Source: Neocallimastix lanati (nom. inval.)
Taxonomy: Eukaryota; Neocallimastigomycota; Neocallimastigomycetes; Neocallimastigales; Neocallimastigaceae
Direction of reading: 5' to 3'
Length of the DNA stretch: 64,000 bases
Assembly (NCBI GenBank): GCA_016946835.1
Contig: JACVTC010000155.1
Coordinates: 282,501 to 346,500, forward strand
Shown: one piece after another, positions 38,036 through 55,992 of the stretch
Layout of the letters: each line of letters begins with the position of its first letter
Numbering within the stretch: the stretch's first letter is position 1
Made by a program: the position numbers and the translations under genes
Notes under the pieces: generated by a model
Databases searched by the model: none
The model's input: only the letters and a program-made list of their open reading frames with translations
Told to the model about the DNA's origin: nothing

Positions 38036-38947
38036 GAAGAAAATGAAAAAAGAAGAAGAAAAAGAAGAAGAAGAAGAAGAAGAAGGAAATAAGGAAGAAA
38101 ATAAAAAAGAAGAATATAATGAAGATAAAGTAGAAGATATTAAGAAGAAAATAAAGAAATAGAAAATAAGGAAGAATATGAAGAAGAAGAATAAAATAAA
38201 GAAGAAGGAGAAAATGAAGAAGAAGACCATCCTACTGAAGGACAACTAACAAAAAGTAAAGACCAAACAACTCAATGAGAAAAACAACCAAGTAAAGAAG
38301 AAGATCAGCAAGCTCGTGATCCATGGAAATGTGGTGAAGGTATTGGTAGCTGTGCTGAAGGTTGGTACCGTATCAAGTATAGATGGTGTGGCAAATCTAA
38401 AAAATATTGTGATGTAAAGAATGGTTGCTAACCTCTGTATGGTAAATGTACTGATATCTCCAAAACAGCAATTCCAGAACAATATGATAAAGATATAGGT
38501 AGCTGTGCTGAAGGATATTATTTAGTAAGAATGGTTGGTGTGGAAAATCTGATAAATATTTCAAGATAGATAATGGTTGCCAATCCAAATATTATATATG
38601 AAAAGGTAAAATTAAAGGAAGCACTAACAAAAGTGGTGAAGGTTTTGGTAATTATGTTGAAGGATAATGCTGTAAAAAGTATGTTTGGTGTGGAATTTCT
38701 AGTAAATACTGTAATATAAATGAAGGCTATCAATCAGAATTTGGAAAGTGCAAAACTAACTAAGAAGACCATTACAAAAACCACTACTGTGACAACTATT
38801 AGCAAAACTAATAATGGAAAATGCGGTAAAAAGTATGGCAAATGTCTTCATGGTGAATGCTATTGTAAGTATAATTACTTAGGTATTTTAATAAAAAACT
38901 CTAAAAAGAGTTCTGGATGTCAGTCCCGTTATAGTAAATGTTGGTAA
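38036..38947 (+). pseudogene. Broken gene with Glu/Lys-rich region and four CBM18 chitin-binding modules
   Basis: A GAA-rich segment (38040-38240, Glu/Lys codons) leads into four tandem modules with the CBM18 (hevein-type chitin-binding) pattern. Module 1 (38327-38449) reads CGEGIGSCAEG, then WCGKSKKYC and YGKC. Module 2 (about 38494-38600) reads IGSCAEG, then NGWCGKSDKY and NGCQSKY. Module 3 (about 38633-38752) reads GEGFGN, then CCKKYVWCGISSKYC and YQSEFGKC. Module 4 (38814-38944) reads CGKKYGKCLHGECYCKY and GCQSRYSKCW, then TAA. CBM18 normally binds chitin or N-acetylglucosamine polymers in secreted or wall proteins. The gene is dead. There are stops at 38429-38431 and 38665-38667, both TAA at usual Gln positions, further frame changes, and lost cysteines. 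No signal peptide is seen. Confidence 0.8.
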
Positions 38948-39224
38948 ATCTATTAATTAAAAAAAATAACAAAAAATTTAAAAGTATGAAAAAAAAAAAA
39001 AAAAAAAAAAAAAGAATTATTACCATTAATAGTTTTTTTCATAATTTAAAATTTAAAATGAAATAAGAAATTTTTTTTATAAACTTAAAAGTAATTTTTT
39101 TAATTTATATAATTTATCAATGTCTTAATCTGTTATTATAATCTAATATTTCTTTAAAATTATAAAAAAAAAAAAGTAATTTTAAATTTATTATTAACTT
39201 TTGAAATCTATTATTTGAATTTTC

Positions 39225-40136
39225 TATATTTATTTTTTTTATATTTTTTATTTTATATTTATATTTTTTAGTTTTAAGTATTTTAGTTTATATTAGTTTC
39301 ATTTTTATTGTTTGTAATTAATAGTTCATTATGGAAAAGATATTTCACCGGGGGTTCTCACTGTTATGGAACATCTATTGACAACACAAGGTTGATTTTT
39401 ATCCGTGATATACATTCATGGAACAATACTAAATTGAAGGAATTTATTCATTCTTGATGCAAAATATTTAAGGATAATATTTTGTCAGTGAAAAGAATTA
39501 TTAAATTTTAATAATAGTTTCTTCAGGATCAAAGTATACACTCCAAATTTTAACCACGAAAAATTTGTAAAAATATTTGAAAAAGCAATATCAGTGGAAA
39601 AAAATTTCATATCATAGATGTTTCAAATGGAATCATAAGGTTTCTTTTTATCATTTAAAACAAAATTTAATATCTAATAACATTTATAATAATATCTAAT
39701 AACAAAATTTTTTGAAAAGAGATTTAGTATTGAGTACTTCAACACCATTTTTTAAACCATTATTCCTATATTTTTTCCAGGAGAACAGGTAATGGTACTA
39801 ATGATGCTAGAAATCCATGTAAAGTAGCACTTCTCAACTATAAACATTTCCAGATAAGAATGGATTTAAATATGCCAGGTTGCAGAGTTTTATATCTTGG
39901 ATATTATGTCTCATGTCAAGCAGTCCTTTGAAGATAATTCCTATACTCTACTCATCTTGTTTCTTTAACAACATATATGGAATCACTCAAAGTGTTCTGT
40001 AGGTTAATGTCTATATTCCCATTAAGAAACACTCATTACAAGCATTTCAAGTTCGATATGTATTCTCTGAAGTTTTCACATGGCTTCAGAATCACACGAA
40101 CCATCCATCTATTCTTTTTGGAGACTTTAACATGAA
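39225..40136 (+). mobile_element. Second copy of the LINE 5'/endonuclease fragment
   Basis: Homologous along its length to 26740-28121. Shared text includes ATGGAAAAGATATTTCACC, AACACAAGGTTGATTTTTAT, TTTTGTCAGTGAAAAGAA and the endonuclease part TWLQNHTNHPSILFGDFNMN near 40078-40137. It lacks the T-run minisatellite seen in the other copy and stops matching right after the GDFNM box. Many frame breaks make it inactive. Confidence 0.85.
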
Positions 40137-40416
40137 TTTTGAATTTATTTATACACTTTATAATTTTGATTATTACTTTTTATTTCACATTACTATTTTA
40201 AATATTATTATGTTCTAATTGGTCAAATAATATTCATTTTTTTTATTGCTAATTTCGTATTTTTTTTTTTTTTTTTTATTTTAAAATAAAAAATTATTCA
40301 TGTAATTAATAAATGAATAAATAAATTAAAGTTAAACTTCTTGTAATAATTGCATCTATAAAAAATAAAATAAAATATAAAAAATAAAAATAAAACTAAA
40401 AAATAAATTATTATTC

Positions 40417-40454
<38 letters not shown>

Positions 40455-41372
40455 TATTATTTATTTTATTCTTTTATTATTTTATTCTTTATTCTTATTT
40501 CTATTTCTATTAATTCATAAAATACACTGTAATAATAATAAAAATTTTCATATGAATAGAAAAAACTATAATAATTTTTATATTTTTATTTTTTTCTTTT
40601 ATTTTTTTTTTTTATGTATTTTTTATTTTTATTTTTATATTTTAATTTTTTAAATTATTATTACTTTTTTTTAATATTTGTTGTATGTACATATATATAT
40701 ATATATATATATTTTTATACTGGTTATATAATTATTTTTTTATTTTTTTTTTATTTTTTTTTTATTGTTATATTTATTATGTATTTATAATTTTTTATAA
40801 AATGTTATAAAATTAAAAAAAAAAAAATATAAAATATTATAAATATAAAATATTTTATTTATTTTATTTTATTTTATTTGTTTTCTTCTTTCTATAAAAA
40901 AAAACTAATGGATTTTATAATAAATTATTTTTTTTTATACAATTTATTATAAATTGTAAATACTGATTATAAAATATTAATTTAAAATTATTTTAAAAAT
41001 AAATAAAGTAAAATAAATAATTCTAATTGTTACGTAAATAGACTATATTATATTAAAGGAATGAATATAAAAATCACGAAGATAAAAAAAAATTGTTATC
41101 TTTTTTATTTTTTATTGTTTATAAATATATTATTCAACTATTGTTTTGAATTGTGTATATGACATATATATATTTATTTATTTATTTTCCCTCTTATTTT
41201 ATTGAATTTGTTTATTACCTTTTTTTTTTTAATTTTTTTATATTTGAATTATATAGATATATAGATATATATTGATTTTTAAACGATCATGAATTTCTTT
41301 TTTTTAACATTAATTCTATTGAATTTTTTTGGTGATCTTTAATGCTTTTTTTTTTTTTTTTTTTATTTCATA

Positions 41373-41403
<31 letters not shown>

Positions 41404-41641
41404 ATTTTTTTTTTTATTTTTTTTTTTTTTTTAATTTTTTTTATCTTTTATTTTTATTTTTTTTTTTTTTTTTAATTTTTTTTATCTTTTATTTTCATTT
41501 TTTTTTTTTTTTTAATTTTTTTTATCTTTTATTTTTATCTTCATTATTTATATAACTTTTATATATATTATTTGGATTTCCTAATATAAAAAAAAAAAAA
41601 GCTTTTTTTTTTTTTTCTTTTTTTTTTTTTGAGGTTTATTC
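40137..41641. other. AT-rich intergenic region
   Basis: T-run arrays (40418-40452 and 41405-41530; the latter holds a thrice-repeated AATTTTTTTTATCTTTTATTTT unit) and (TA)n at 40693-40712. The right end would contain the 3' untranslated region of the minus-strand 2,099-residue gene. Confidence 0.6.
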
Positions 41642-48710
<7,069 letters not shown>

Positions 48711-48737
48711 ATTTATTAAAAATTCGAAAAAAAATTC

Positions 48738-48786
<49 letters not shown>

Positions 48787-49343
48787 TTTTTTTATTGATA
48801 ATAAAATAAAAAGTTCTTTATTTTAATAAATAATTATATTGAATTAAAATATTTATCCTTTTTTTATTATTATTATTTTTTTTTTTTTTTTTGAATTAAA
48901 GTATATACAGTATTATATCTTCATTTTTGATTGTAAAATATCACTATTTTATATATTCAAATATAATTAATACGTTTTGAAAAAAAAAAAAAAAGTCTCG
49001 GTTAAAATTTAATTCTTTTTAATATTCTATGAATAATAGATATATTGTCACTTTTTTTAACATAAATAAAAATTTAAAAATTATTTTTTATCTTAATTTT
49101 TTTATATTTTCATTTATGTTTTTTTTTAAAAAAAAAAAAAAAATGAACAGAGATTTAAATTATTTTTTGGTTTATGAAATGTAAATGATAATTTATTACC
49201 TATTAGTATTTTGTTATTATTAATAACTCAATGTAATTACGTATTTATCTTTAATAATAATTTCAATATTGAAATATTTTTTTATAAATATTATTTTTTT
49301 ATATTTTTTGTTATTTTTATAGTTTAGTTTATTTATTTTTTTA

Positions 49344-49375
<32 letters not shown>

Positions 49376-50736
49376 TTTACTTTTCGAACAAAAAAAAAAA
49401 AAAAGATTAATTTTTGAATTTTTTTTTTTTTTATATTAAATTATAAACTAAGATTTAAAAGGCTTTATATTAAAAAAAATATATTCAACTTGAGAAATTT
49501 TATATTTATTTTTTATTATTATAATTATATATTTTCATTAATAAAATTGCATATTCTTTTATTATTATTTTCTTTTTCCTTTTTTTTTTTTTTTTTTTAC
49601 TTCAAACTTTTATTGAACAAAATAAAGTTTTAAATTTTTATATATTTATTTTTCCTTTTATTCCCTATTATATTATGATCAAATTTTAATTATATTAAAT
49701 ATATATATATTAATAATATTTAATTTTATTTATTAATTAATTAATTAAAATTCATATATAAATATATATTTATATTTGGATATTTAGAATTTTTTTTTTT
49801 AATAATAATAATAATTAATAAAATTGTAATAATATTAATTATAATATTTAAATAAAAATGAATGATTAAACAAAAAACATATATATATATTAATAAATAA
49901 AAAAATAATTAAAATAAAAAAAATAAAAAAAACTAGTAGATTTTTTTTAAACTCTAAGTTATAAAAAAATTTTAATTATATCAATAATAATTATAAAATA
50001 TTTTTTAATTATTATTTTATTCCAATATACAATATTTATTACTATAAAATTAAATATTTTATAAAATTAAAACATTACTCTTATACTAATTTTAGAGGTT
50101 TTTTTTTTTTTTTCATTATAATATATAAAAAATGTTTTAATATATATATATTATATATACCAAAATAAAAGAAAGTTTATATATCTAGATTTTTTTTTTA
50201 TATTTTTTAAAGTATTAATAGGAAAATAAAATACTATATTTTATTCAATTTTATATATATATTTTTTCAATTTTACATTAAATTCAAAAAAAGACTATAT
50301 ATATATATATTATATTATATATATATAGAAAATATTTTAAAACTATGTTTAAATAAAGCTTTATGATAATTTTATCACAAAATAATATTTACAATTATTT
50401 TTTTTAATAATCAAAAATTTATTGTAAATAAAATATATATTTTTATAATTAATTCAGGTTTTACTTAGTCAATTTTATTTTTTTTTTTTTTTTTTGATTT
50501 AAAAAAGGAATTATTAACTATTATATTTAATTATTATTAAACAGGAATTATTAACTATTATATTTAATTATAATTTTCTTTTTTATATATATTCATATGT
50601 ATAATCCATATGTAATTATATATTTAATATAAAAAATTTTTTTTTTAATTTGATTCCAAATACCTAAAAGTATCAAAATTTAAGAGGAGTACAAAAATAT
50701 ACTGATCTAATATATTTAGATCATTATATTAACTTA
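48711..50736. other. AT-rich intergenic region
   Basis: Upstream region of the 2,099-residue gene, then featureless AT sequence with T/A runs, (TA)n (48757-48783) and ATT repeats (49348-49373). The promoter should be near 48711-48900, but no element stands out. Confidence 0.55.
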
Positions 50737-50811
50737 ATTGAAATGATATAGATATAAATATAAAAAGAATTAATTCTTTTTTTTTATATTTATATCTATA
50801 TCATTTTCAAT
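50737..50811. repeat. Long near-perfect hairpin
   Basis: Left arm ATTGAAATGATATAGATATA... (50737-50772) and right arm ...TATATCTATATCATTTTCAAT (50772-50811) pair over about 36 bases with only a few extra T residues and almost no loop. It could be a palindromic MITE, a cruciform-forming site or a small-RNA precursor. Confidence 0.7.
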
Positions 50812-50899
50812 GAATTCTTTTTGAACGTCTTCCTAATTTTTTTTCATCCCTATGTTCAATTAATTTACAAATAAGCCATTCCGTTCTTTTTGAAGATGG
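50807..50899 (-). pseudogene. Short coding relic, chromodomain-like
   Basis: A minus-strand frame of 30 codons with non-AT composition includes RTEWLICKLIEHRDEKKLGR and ends RIH then TGA. The EWL..KLIEHR pattern loosely resembles the start of chromodomains at the end of some Ty3-type polyproteins. It is too short to be sure. It overlaps the right arm of the hairpin by a few bases. Confidence 0.25.
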
Positions 50900-51182
50900 A
50901 CTATAAATTTAAATATTTTAAGAAACTTTATTATAATTGAGTTTTCTTTAAAATTTTTATTTTTAGTTTTAATAATACTATCATTATCATTCATTTTTTA
51001 AATATTATTAATACTATTTTGACAATTTATATCATTTATATTTCAGAAATCTCAATAACAATAATAATATATATAGCAATAATTTTTTATATTCAACATA
51101 TGACCTTTAAATAAATACATTTTAAATATTATAAAATTAATTTAAAATATATATGTATGTAATATATAATTATTATATGATG

Positions 51183-51240
51183 CATTTCGCAATGGTAATT
51201 TTACTATGTGGCGTATTACAATATTTGATATTGTAACTTT
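51183..51240. repeat. Relic of the GCATTTCG element family
   Basis: GCATTTCGCAATGG and GTGGCGTATTAC recall the ends and interior of the elements at 33118-34387 and 34400-35330 (GCATTTCG; TAATACGCCAC in reverse). The match is short and only suggests a decayed fragment. Confidence 0.35.
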
Positions 51241-51512
51241 ATAATTATAAGTAAATAAACAATTAATTAAATGTAAATAAATAATGTCAAATAAAAATTA
51301 TAATAGTAATTATAAAAAAATATATATATATATTTAAAAATATTTAATTAATAAAGATTATTAATTATTTTTTTAAACTACCTAATTGCTTAAATTTATT
51401 ATTAAGAATTTTGATGATCTTTCTATCTGATTATTATATAATATAAATTAGTATTTATATTATTTAATTTAAAGAATATTATTATTTCTTTATTTCTTAA
51501 ATAAAGAACTAA

Positions 51513-51686
51513 GAGCGTCTCTACGTCGAAATGATAAGGCATGAATTTTCATCTCCATGTGAAAAATCTGATACAGATTCGTTTGATAACAGTAATACTG
51601 AAATTATTACTCTCAGTAATGGAGGTGGTTTTATCGTCGATAAATGGGAAAAGTTAGAAACTATTACTTCTAACGGACTATTATAA
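51513..51686 (+). pseudogene. Short frame, possible Ty3-type polyprotein tail
   Basis: An open frame from 51513 reads ERLYVE, then MIRHEFSSPCEKSDTDSFDN, and near the end GGGFIVDKWEKLE before TAA (51684-51686). It has an ATG at 51531 that would give 51 residues. Base use is clearly gene-like. The order of an acidic Ser-rich stretch followed by FIVDKWEK resembles the tail plus chromodomain start of Ty3 elements. A very short real gene is the alternative. No start signal or intron can be shown. Confidence 0.35.
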
Positions 51687-51929
51687 TTATATAATATATT
51701 ATATTTCATTTCATGAATTTTATTTTTTTATTTTTCATTTAAATCATGTAATTATTATAAATTAAATAAAATTTTCACTAAGTCTAAAAAAAAAAAAAAA
51801 AAATAAATAAATAGTTTCACGTGATATATTATGTATTCCCAAAAAACTGGTCGAAAACAGAACCCTTAGGAAGATCAGGTAAGTTTTTATAACATTCAAT
51901 TATGATTTGGATTTTCACTATATATTAAT

Positions 51930-52190
51930 TTATTATTATTATTTATTATTTATTATTTTATTATTTTATTATTTTATTATTTTATTATTTTATTATTTTA
52001 TTATTTTATTATTTTATTATTTTATTATTTTATTATTTTATTATTTTATTATTTATTATTTATTATTTATTATTTATTATCTTATTATTTTATTATTTTA
52101 TTATTTTATTACTTATTACTTTATTACTTTATTACTTTATTATTTTATTATTTTATTATTTTATTATTTTATTATATTTTATTATTTATA
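51930..52190. repeat. (ATTATTTT)n / (ATTATTT)n array
   Basis: About 260 bases of ATTATTTT repeats, with a central ATTATTT stretch and a CTTTATTA variant patch. The frame through it is only Ile, Leu, Phe and Tyr. Confidence 0.9.
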
Positions 52191-52676
52191 AATTCATATT
52201 TCATATATGAATTAATAATATATAAAATATTTACATATATTTTTTGATTATCTCTACATAAATAATAAATATTTATATTACTCTTGTTTAAATTATTAAA
52301 TAATGAGATTTTTTTTTGATTAATGATTCATATCTCATATTACCTCAAATTAAAGTAAATATTTAAAAAAAAAAAAAGAAAAAAAAAAAAATATCTATAT
52401 ATATATATATATAATAAATAATTATTATAAAATCTAATAACTTTTTTCATTATTATTAGTATTAAATAATACAATGATAGTATTTTTTAATTTTAATTTT
52501 TTTTTATTTTATTTTATTTTATTTTATTTCAAAAGTAATTATGAAAATTTAATAATTTAATATTTGTACAATTAATTTTATATTTGAAAAAAATTTTTAT
52601 TTATAATTGAATTTTCAAAAAACATAAAATAAAAAAAAAAAAAAAAAAAAAAAAAAGTAATAAAAATAATTTATGT
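52191..52676. other. AT-rich spacer, 3' flank of the cysteine-rich gene
   Basis: AT sequence with A runs (52364-52390 and 52631-52656). The right end should contain the 3' untranslated region of the minus-strand gene at 52677. Nothing else is seen. Confidence 0.5.
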
Positions 52677-53277
52677 TTAATTCAACAAAACACTTAAAAT
52701 TAATAAAATCATTATTCCCAAAATTTTAGTTAAAGTTATGGTAGAAGCATCATTGGTGTGGTTATAATAGTTACTATCACAAACGTCGAAGCATTGGTTG
52801 GAAATACAATCTTCATGGTCATCGCATAATTGATTAGCTGCCTTACCACAAGTAACATGTCCTTGATGAACACCAAACTCAGCAATAATACAATTATAAA
52901 TTGGATCTGAATCATCAACTATACAAACACCTTCTTTACAAATATTAGTAAAACAGTCAGAATCACTTTTACATTTAGAAATGTTGGGATCCTTTTCATC
53001 ATTTGGGGTTTGAAAACTATCAATAATTAAACTTGTACTTTTATGAGAATCAAATGAATTTAATAAAGCGACACAACCATTAAACTTATTACAATAGACA
53101 TTCATATCACATACACCAGCATCAATTTCAATATCAAAAGCACAACGATTACTGTAACTTGGACAATCAGAATCATCCTTACATGGAGTTCTAATAATTT
53201 GAGAAATAAAACAAATAGAACAACAACAAAAAAAAAATTAATATGATTTAATTAATAATAAAATTAAAATTTGCTTT

Positions 53278-53349
<72 letters not shown>

Positions 53350-53368
53350 ATCAAATTTTAAAACTTAT

Positions 53369-53407
<39 letters not shown>

Positions 53408-53619
53408 ATCAAATTTTAAAACTTATAATTAAAAAAAAAAAAAATTAAAATTTTATATATTAAAAGTGATATTTACATTGGTAATTTCTTTATATCTTCA
53501 AGCTTATATTGAGATAATACAATGTAATCTGTACTATTAGAAACAGTACTGGCAAAACCAGCTAAAGTGAAACTGAAAAGATTAGGTAAAAAAATTAAAA
53601 ATTTTTTATCAAATTTCAT
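52677..53619 (-). CDS. Secreted or surface cysteine-rich protein, two exons
   Basis: Exon 1 is 53477-53619 (ATG at 53619, donor GTAAAT) and exon 2 is 52677-53190 (acceptor ATTAG, TAA stop). The 286-base intron falls after two bases of a codon. Joined, they encode 218 residues. Residues 1-22 form a hydrophobic signal peptide (MKFDKKFLIFLPNLFSF and on). Residues 45-195 contain spaced cysteines in CxxDSDC-type motifs: CKDDSDCPSYSNRC, CKSDSDCFTNICKEGVC and CDDHEDCISNQCFDVC. Such motifs are common in extracellular domains of fungi and other protists. The last 20 residues are hydrophobic (TKILGIMILLILSVLLN at the end) with almost no tail. That fits a GPI-attachment signal or a C-terminal membrane anchor. 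The function is unknown, with binding or adhesion at the cell surface as inference. Neighbour CCT2 is unrelated. Confidence 0.8.
53280..53440. repeat. Duplicated A-run unit within the intron
   Basis: About 67 A residues are followed by CTATCAAATTTTAAAACTTATAATT, about 29 A residues, and the same 25-base unit again. On the transcribed (minus) strand this places two T/U tracts in the intron of the cysteine-rich gene. The unit pattern (short unique unit plus homopolymer) matches that of the LINE minisatellite at 27471. Confidence 0.85.
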
Positions 53620-54378
53620 TTTAATTCCTTATATTTTGAATTAAATAATGTTATTATTATTATCTATATATATATATATATTTTTTTTTAAAAAAAAAAT
53701 TATTTAAAAAAATTATTAAGTTTTATATATATTTATTTAATCTTTAGTTATTACTTTAATTTTACTTTTTTTTTTATATATTTTATAGTTTTATTAATTA
53801 TTATTTTTTACTTTTAGTAGTATTATAACTTATATTAACAAAATAACAATATTTTTTTTTATAATATATAAATATTTTTAATATCTTTTTTTTTTTTTTT
53901 TATTTTTTTTTCTATTTTTCCCTTTTTCCTTTAAAGTGTTAATAACTATTAAAAAATGTTTGAATAAATTAATGAATGAATCAATCAATAAATAATATAT
54001 TATTAATTTATATAATTATATTATAATAAAGATAATAACAATTAATAATTAAAAAAACTATGAAATAATATAATAATATAATAATAAATTTATAAATTAA
54101 TGAAACTAATGATATTTACAAAATAATGAAAATTATAAAAATAATATTTTTTTTTTTATTTAACTTAATAAATCGAATAAAATATTACATCTCTTAAAAT
54201 TGAAAATTAAAAAAAAAAAAAAAAATTTTTTAAAATAAATTCAATTAATTATAATAATTATTATAAAATATAAATTTTATTATATACATTAACAAATAGT
54301 ATTTCTTAATATTCAATTTAATTTTAAAATACTTTATTTAATTATTAAATAATCATTTATGTTTCTATTTATTTATTT
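53620..54378. other. Upstream region of the cysteine-rich gene
   Basis: AT-rich, with T runs (53887-53902) and a (TA)n tract (53664-53680). It must hold the promoter of the minus-strand gene at 53619. No element can be singled out. Confidence 0.45.
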
Positions 54379-54700
54379 TTTTTTTTTTTTTTTTTTATAG
54401 ACTGAAGACTTTTGTCTCCCCCATATGTTAATATAGGTGTATGTTTAACTGCCAAACCGGTATGTCTTCGAAGCTCGCAATTCCCCATAAGCAAAGAAAC
54501 TTCATATAGAAGCACTCTATGCGATCCTCAAGGGAAAGCAGAGCCTACTATAGGTGGCCTCCTTGCCATCCCAGAGGAGCTGGAAACTGTAATCCTCTCA
54601 GACAAGGCTTACGCAATAAGATTCTTAATTCTTAAAGTGTTAGAAATATAGAAAACGTACCTACCTGAGTATCATTTAACCTCTAACCTTTCACGTAAAA
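54379..54700 (-). mobile_element. Longer copy of the SINE-like element
   Basis: T17 at 54379-54396 on this strand is the poly(A) tail of a minus-strand element of about 300 bases. The first 75 bases match the insertion at 35227-35304. The rest (to about 54690) has mixed composition and no frame shared by both strands that looks like a protein. A 79-codon + strand frame (54412-54651) has no recognisable domain and I regard it as incidental. The 3' hairpin is kept: GAAGAC (54404-54409) with GTCTCC (54414-54419), one pair being a G-U wobble in the RNA. No clear target duplication is visible because the flanks are low complexity. Confidence 0.65.
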
Positions 54701-55015
54701 TTCAGAGGGAAAATTCGATTAATTTATAACTTAATAGTTATTAATTATAAGTTATTTATTATTTATTTATAATTTATTTATTTAGTTATTTATTTAGTTA
54801 TTTACTATTTATTAAAATATATACTTATTAATTATAAAATCTCCATAATTATTATTATTTAAGTTTCCCTCTTTTTAATAAATAAATTTATAAATTTAAA
54901 AAAAAAAAAAAAAATAAATTTTAATATTTTACCATATATGTTTAAACTACCAATTAAATTTAAAATAATAAATAATTTTTTTTTTTTAAAATTTCATAAT
55001 TTTAATTAAAAAAAA

Positions 55016-55057
<42 letters not shown>

Positions 55058-55139
55058 TATAAGAAAACGAAATTAATAAAATTTAATAATATATAAAAAA
55101 AAAAAAATAAAAAATAAATAAATAAAAAAATAAAAATAT
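54701..55139. other. AT-rich spacer
   Basis: TTATTTA repeats (54752-54810) and an AAT-triplet run (55017-55055). No gene is seen. Confidence 0.6.
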
Positions 55140-55470
55140 TCTATATTAATATTAGCTATATCTTTTTCATCCATTACAGAATTTACAGACTTTTTAATAA
55201 TAACCTTATATGTATTTTTTTTTATTAAAAAATTTTTTTTTCACATCCTTTATAGATATAATTTTTGTTCTTTCTGAATCATCCCAAATAATTTTACATG
55301 TTCTTGATAGGATCACCATTTAAATCTAAAATAATAAAACAAAAAAGTAACATCTTTAAAATAGATAGTGTGGTATCCACTGAACTCCTCCCCTGAACCA
55401 CAAGAAAGATCATCAAAAACTGAATTACTTACTGTAGGTTCTTTGTTCGGAATACTTTATAAATATTAAA
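55140..55470 (-). pseudogene. Unidentified coding relic
   Basis: Minus-strand frames give protein-like pieces separated by shifts: VFDDLSCGSGEEFSGYHT, LDLNGDPIKNM, CKIIWDDSERTKIISIKDVK and KKSVNSVMDEKDIANINIE. They follow one another in order, as if from one gene broken by indels in A runs. I do not recognise the family. A transposon protein or a dead host gene are both possible. Confidence 0.4.
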
Positions 55471-55992
55471 AATATAACAATCTAAAATAATGAAAAAAAA
55501 TTTTTTTTTTCTTTTTTTTTTTATTTAATTTTATTATTTTTTATTATAGATTTTTTTTTTTTTTTTTTTTAAATTATTATTGATTTTTTTTTTTTTTTTT
55601 TTAATTTTAAATAATTATCTTAAGTGCATTTTTTTTGAATATAATATTATTTTTTTTTCTGTTAAATTAATTTATATATATAATTTATTTTTATCTTTTC
55701 TACTTTATTTATAATAATTTAAAAATATAGGAATATTAATTTTTTATTTTATTGTCATTATTATTATTAGTTATTTGAGGTTACTTTTTTTTTTTTTTTT
55801 TTTTAAATTAATTATATATTTATTTATTATTTGCAAAATATTTTTCAAATAATTTTTTTTTTTTTTGTATAGGTATTATTATGCAATGAATGAAATGTTA
55901 TATAAATAATATTTATATATATATTTAAGATATAATTTAAAAAAAAATAATTATTTTATATCCCGATACTATTTAAATATTCTCTATTTAAT
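55471..55992. other. 3' flank of CCT2
   Basis: T runs (55550-55570 and 55580-55602) and AT sequence. The 3' untranslated region of the minus-strand CCT2 gene should lie in the last 100-200 bases. Confidence 0.5.

Noticed and set aside
54412-54651. A 79-codon + strand frame with mixed composition
   Set aside because: It lies opposite the SINE-like element body. It has no family resemblance, and its start lies in the conserved tail hairpin region of the element.
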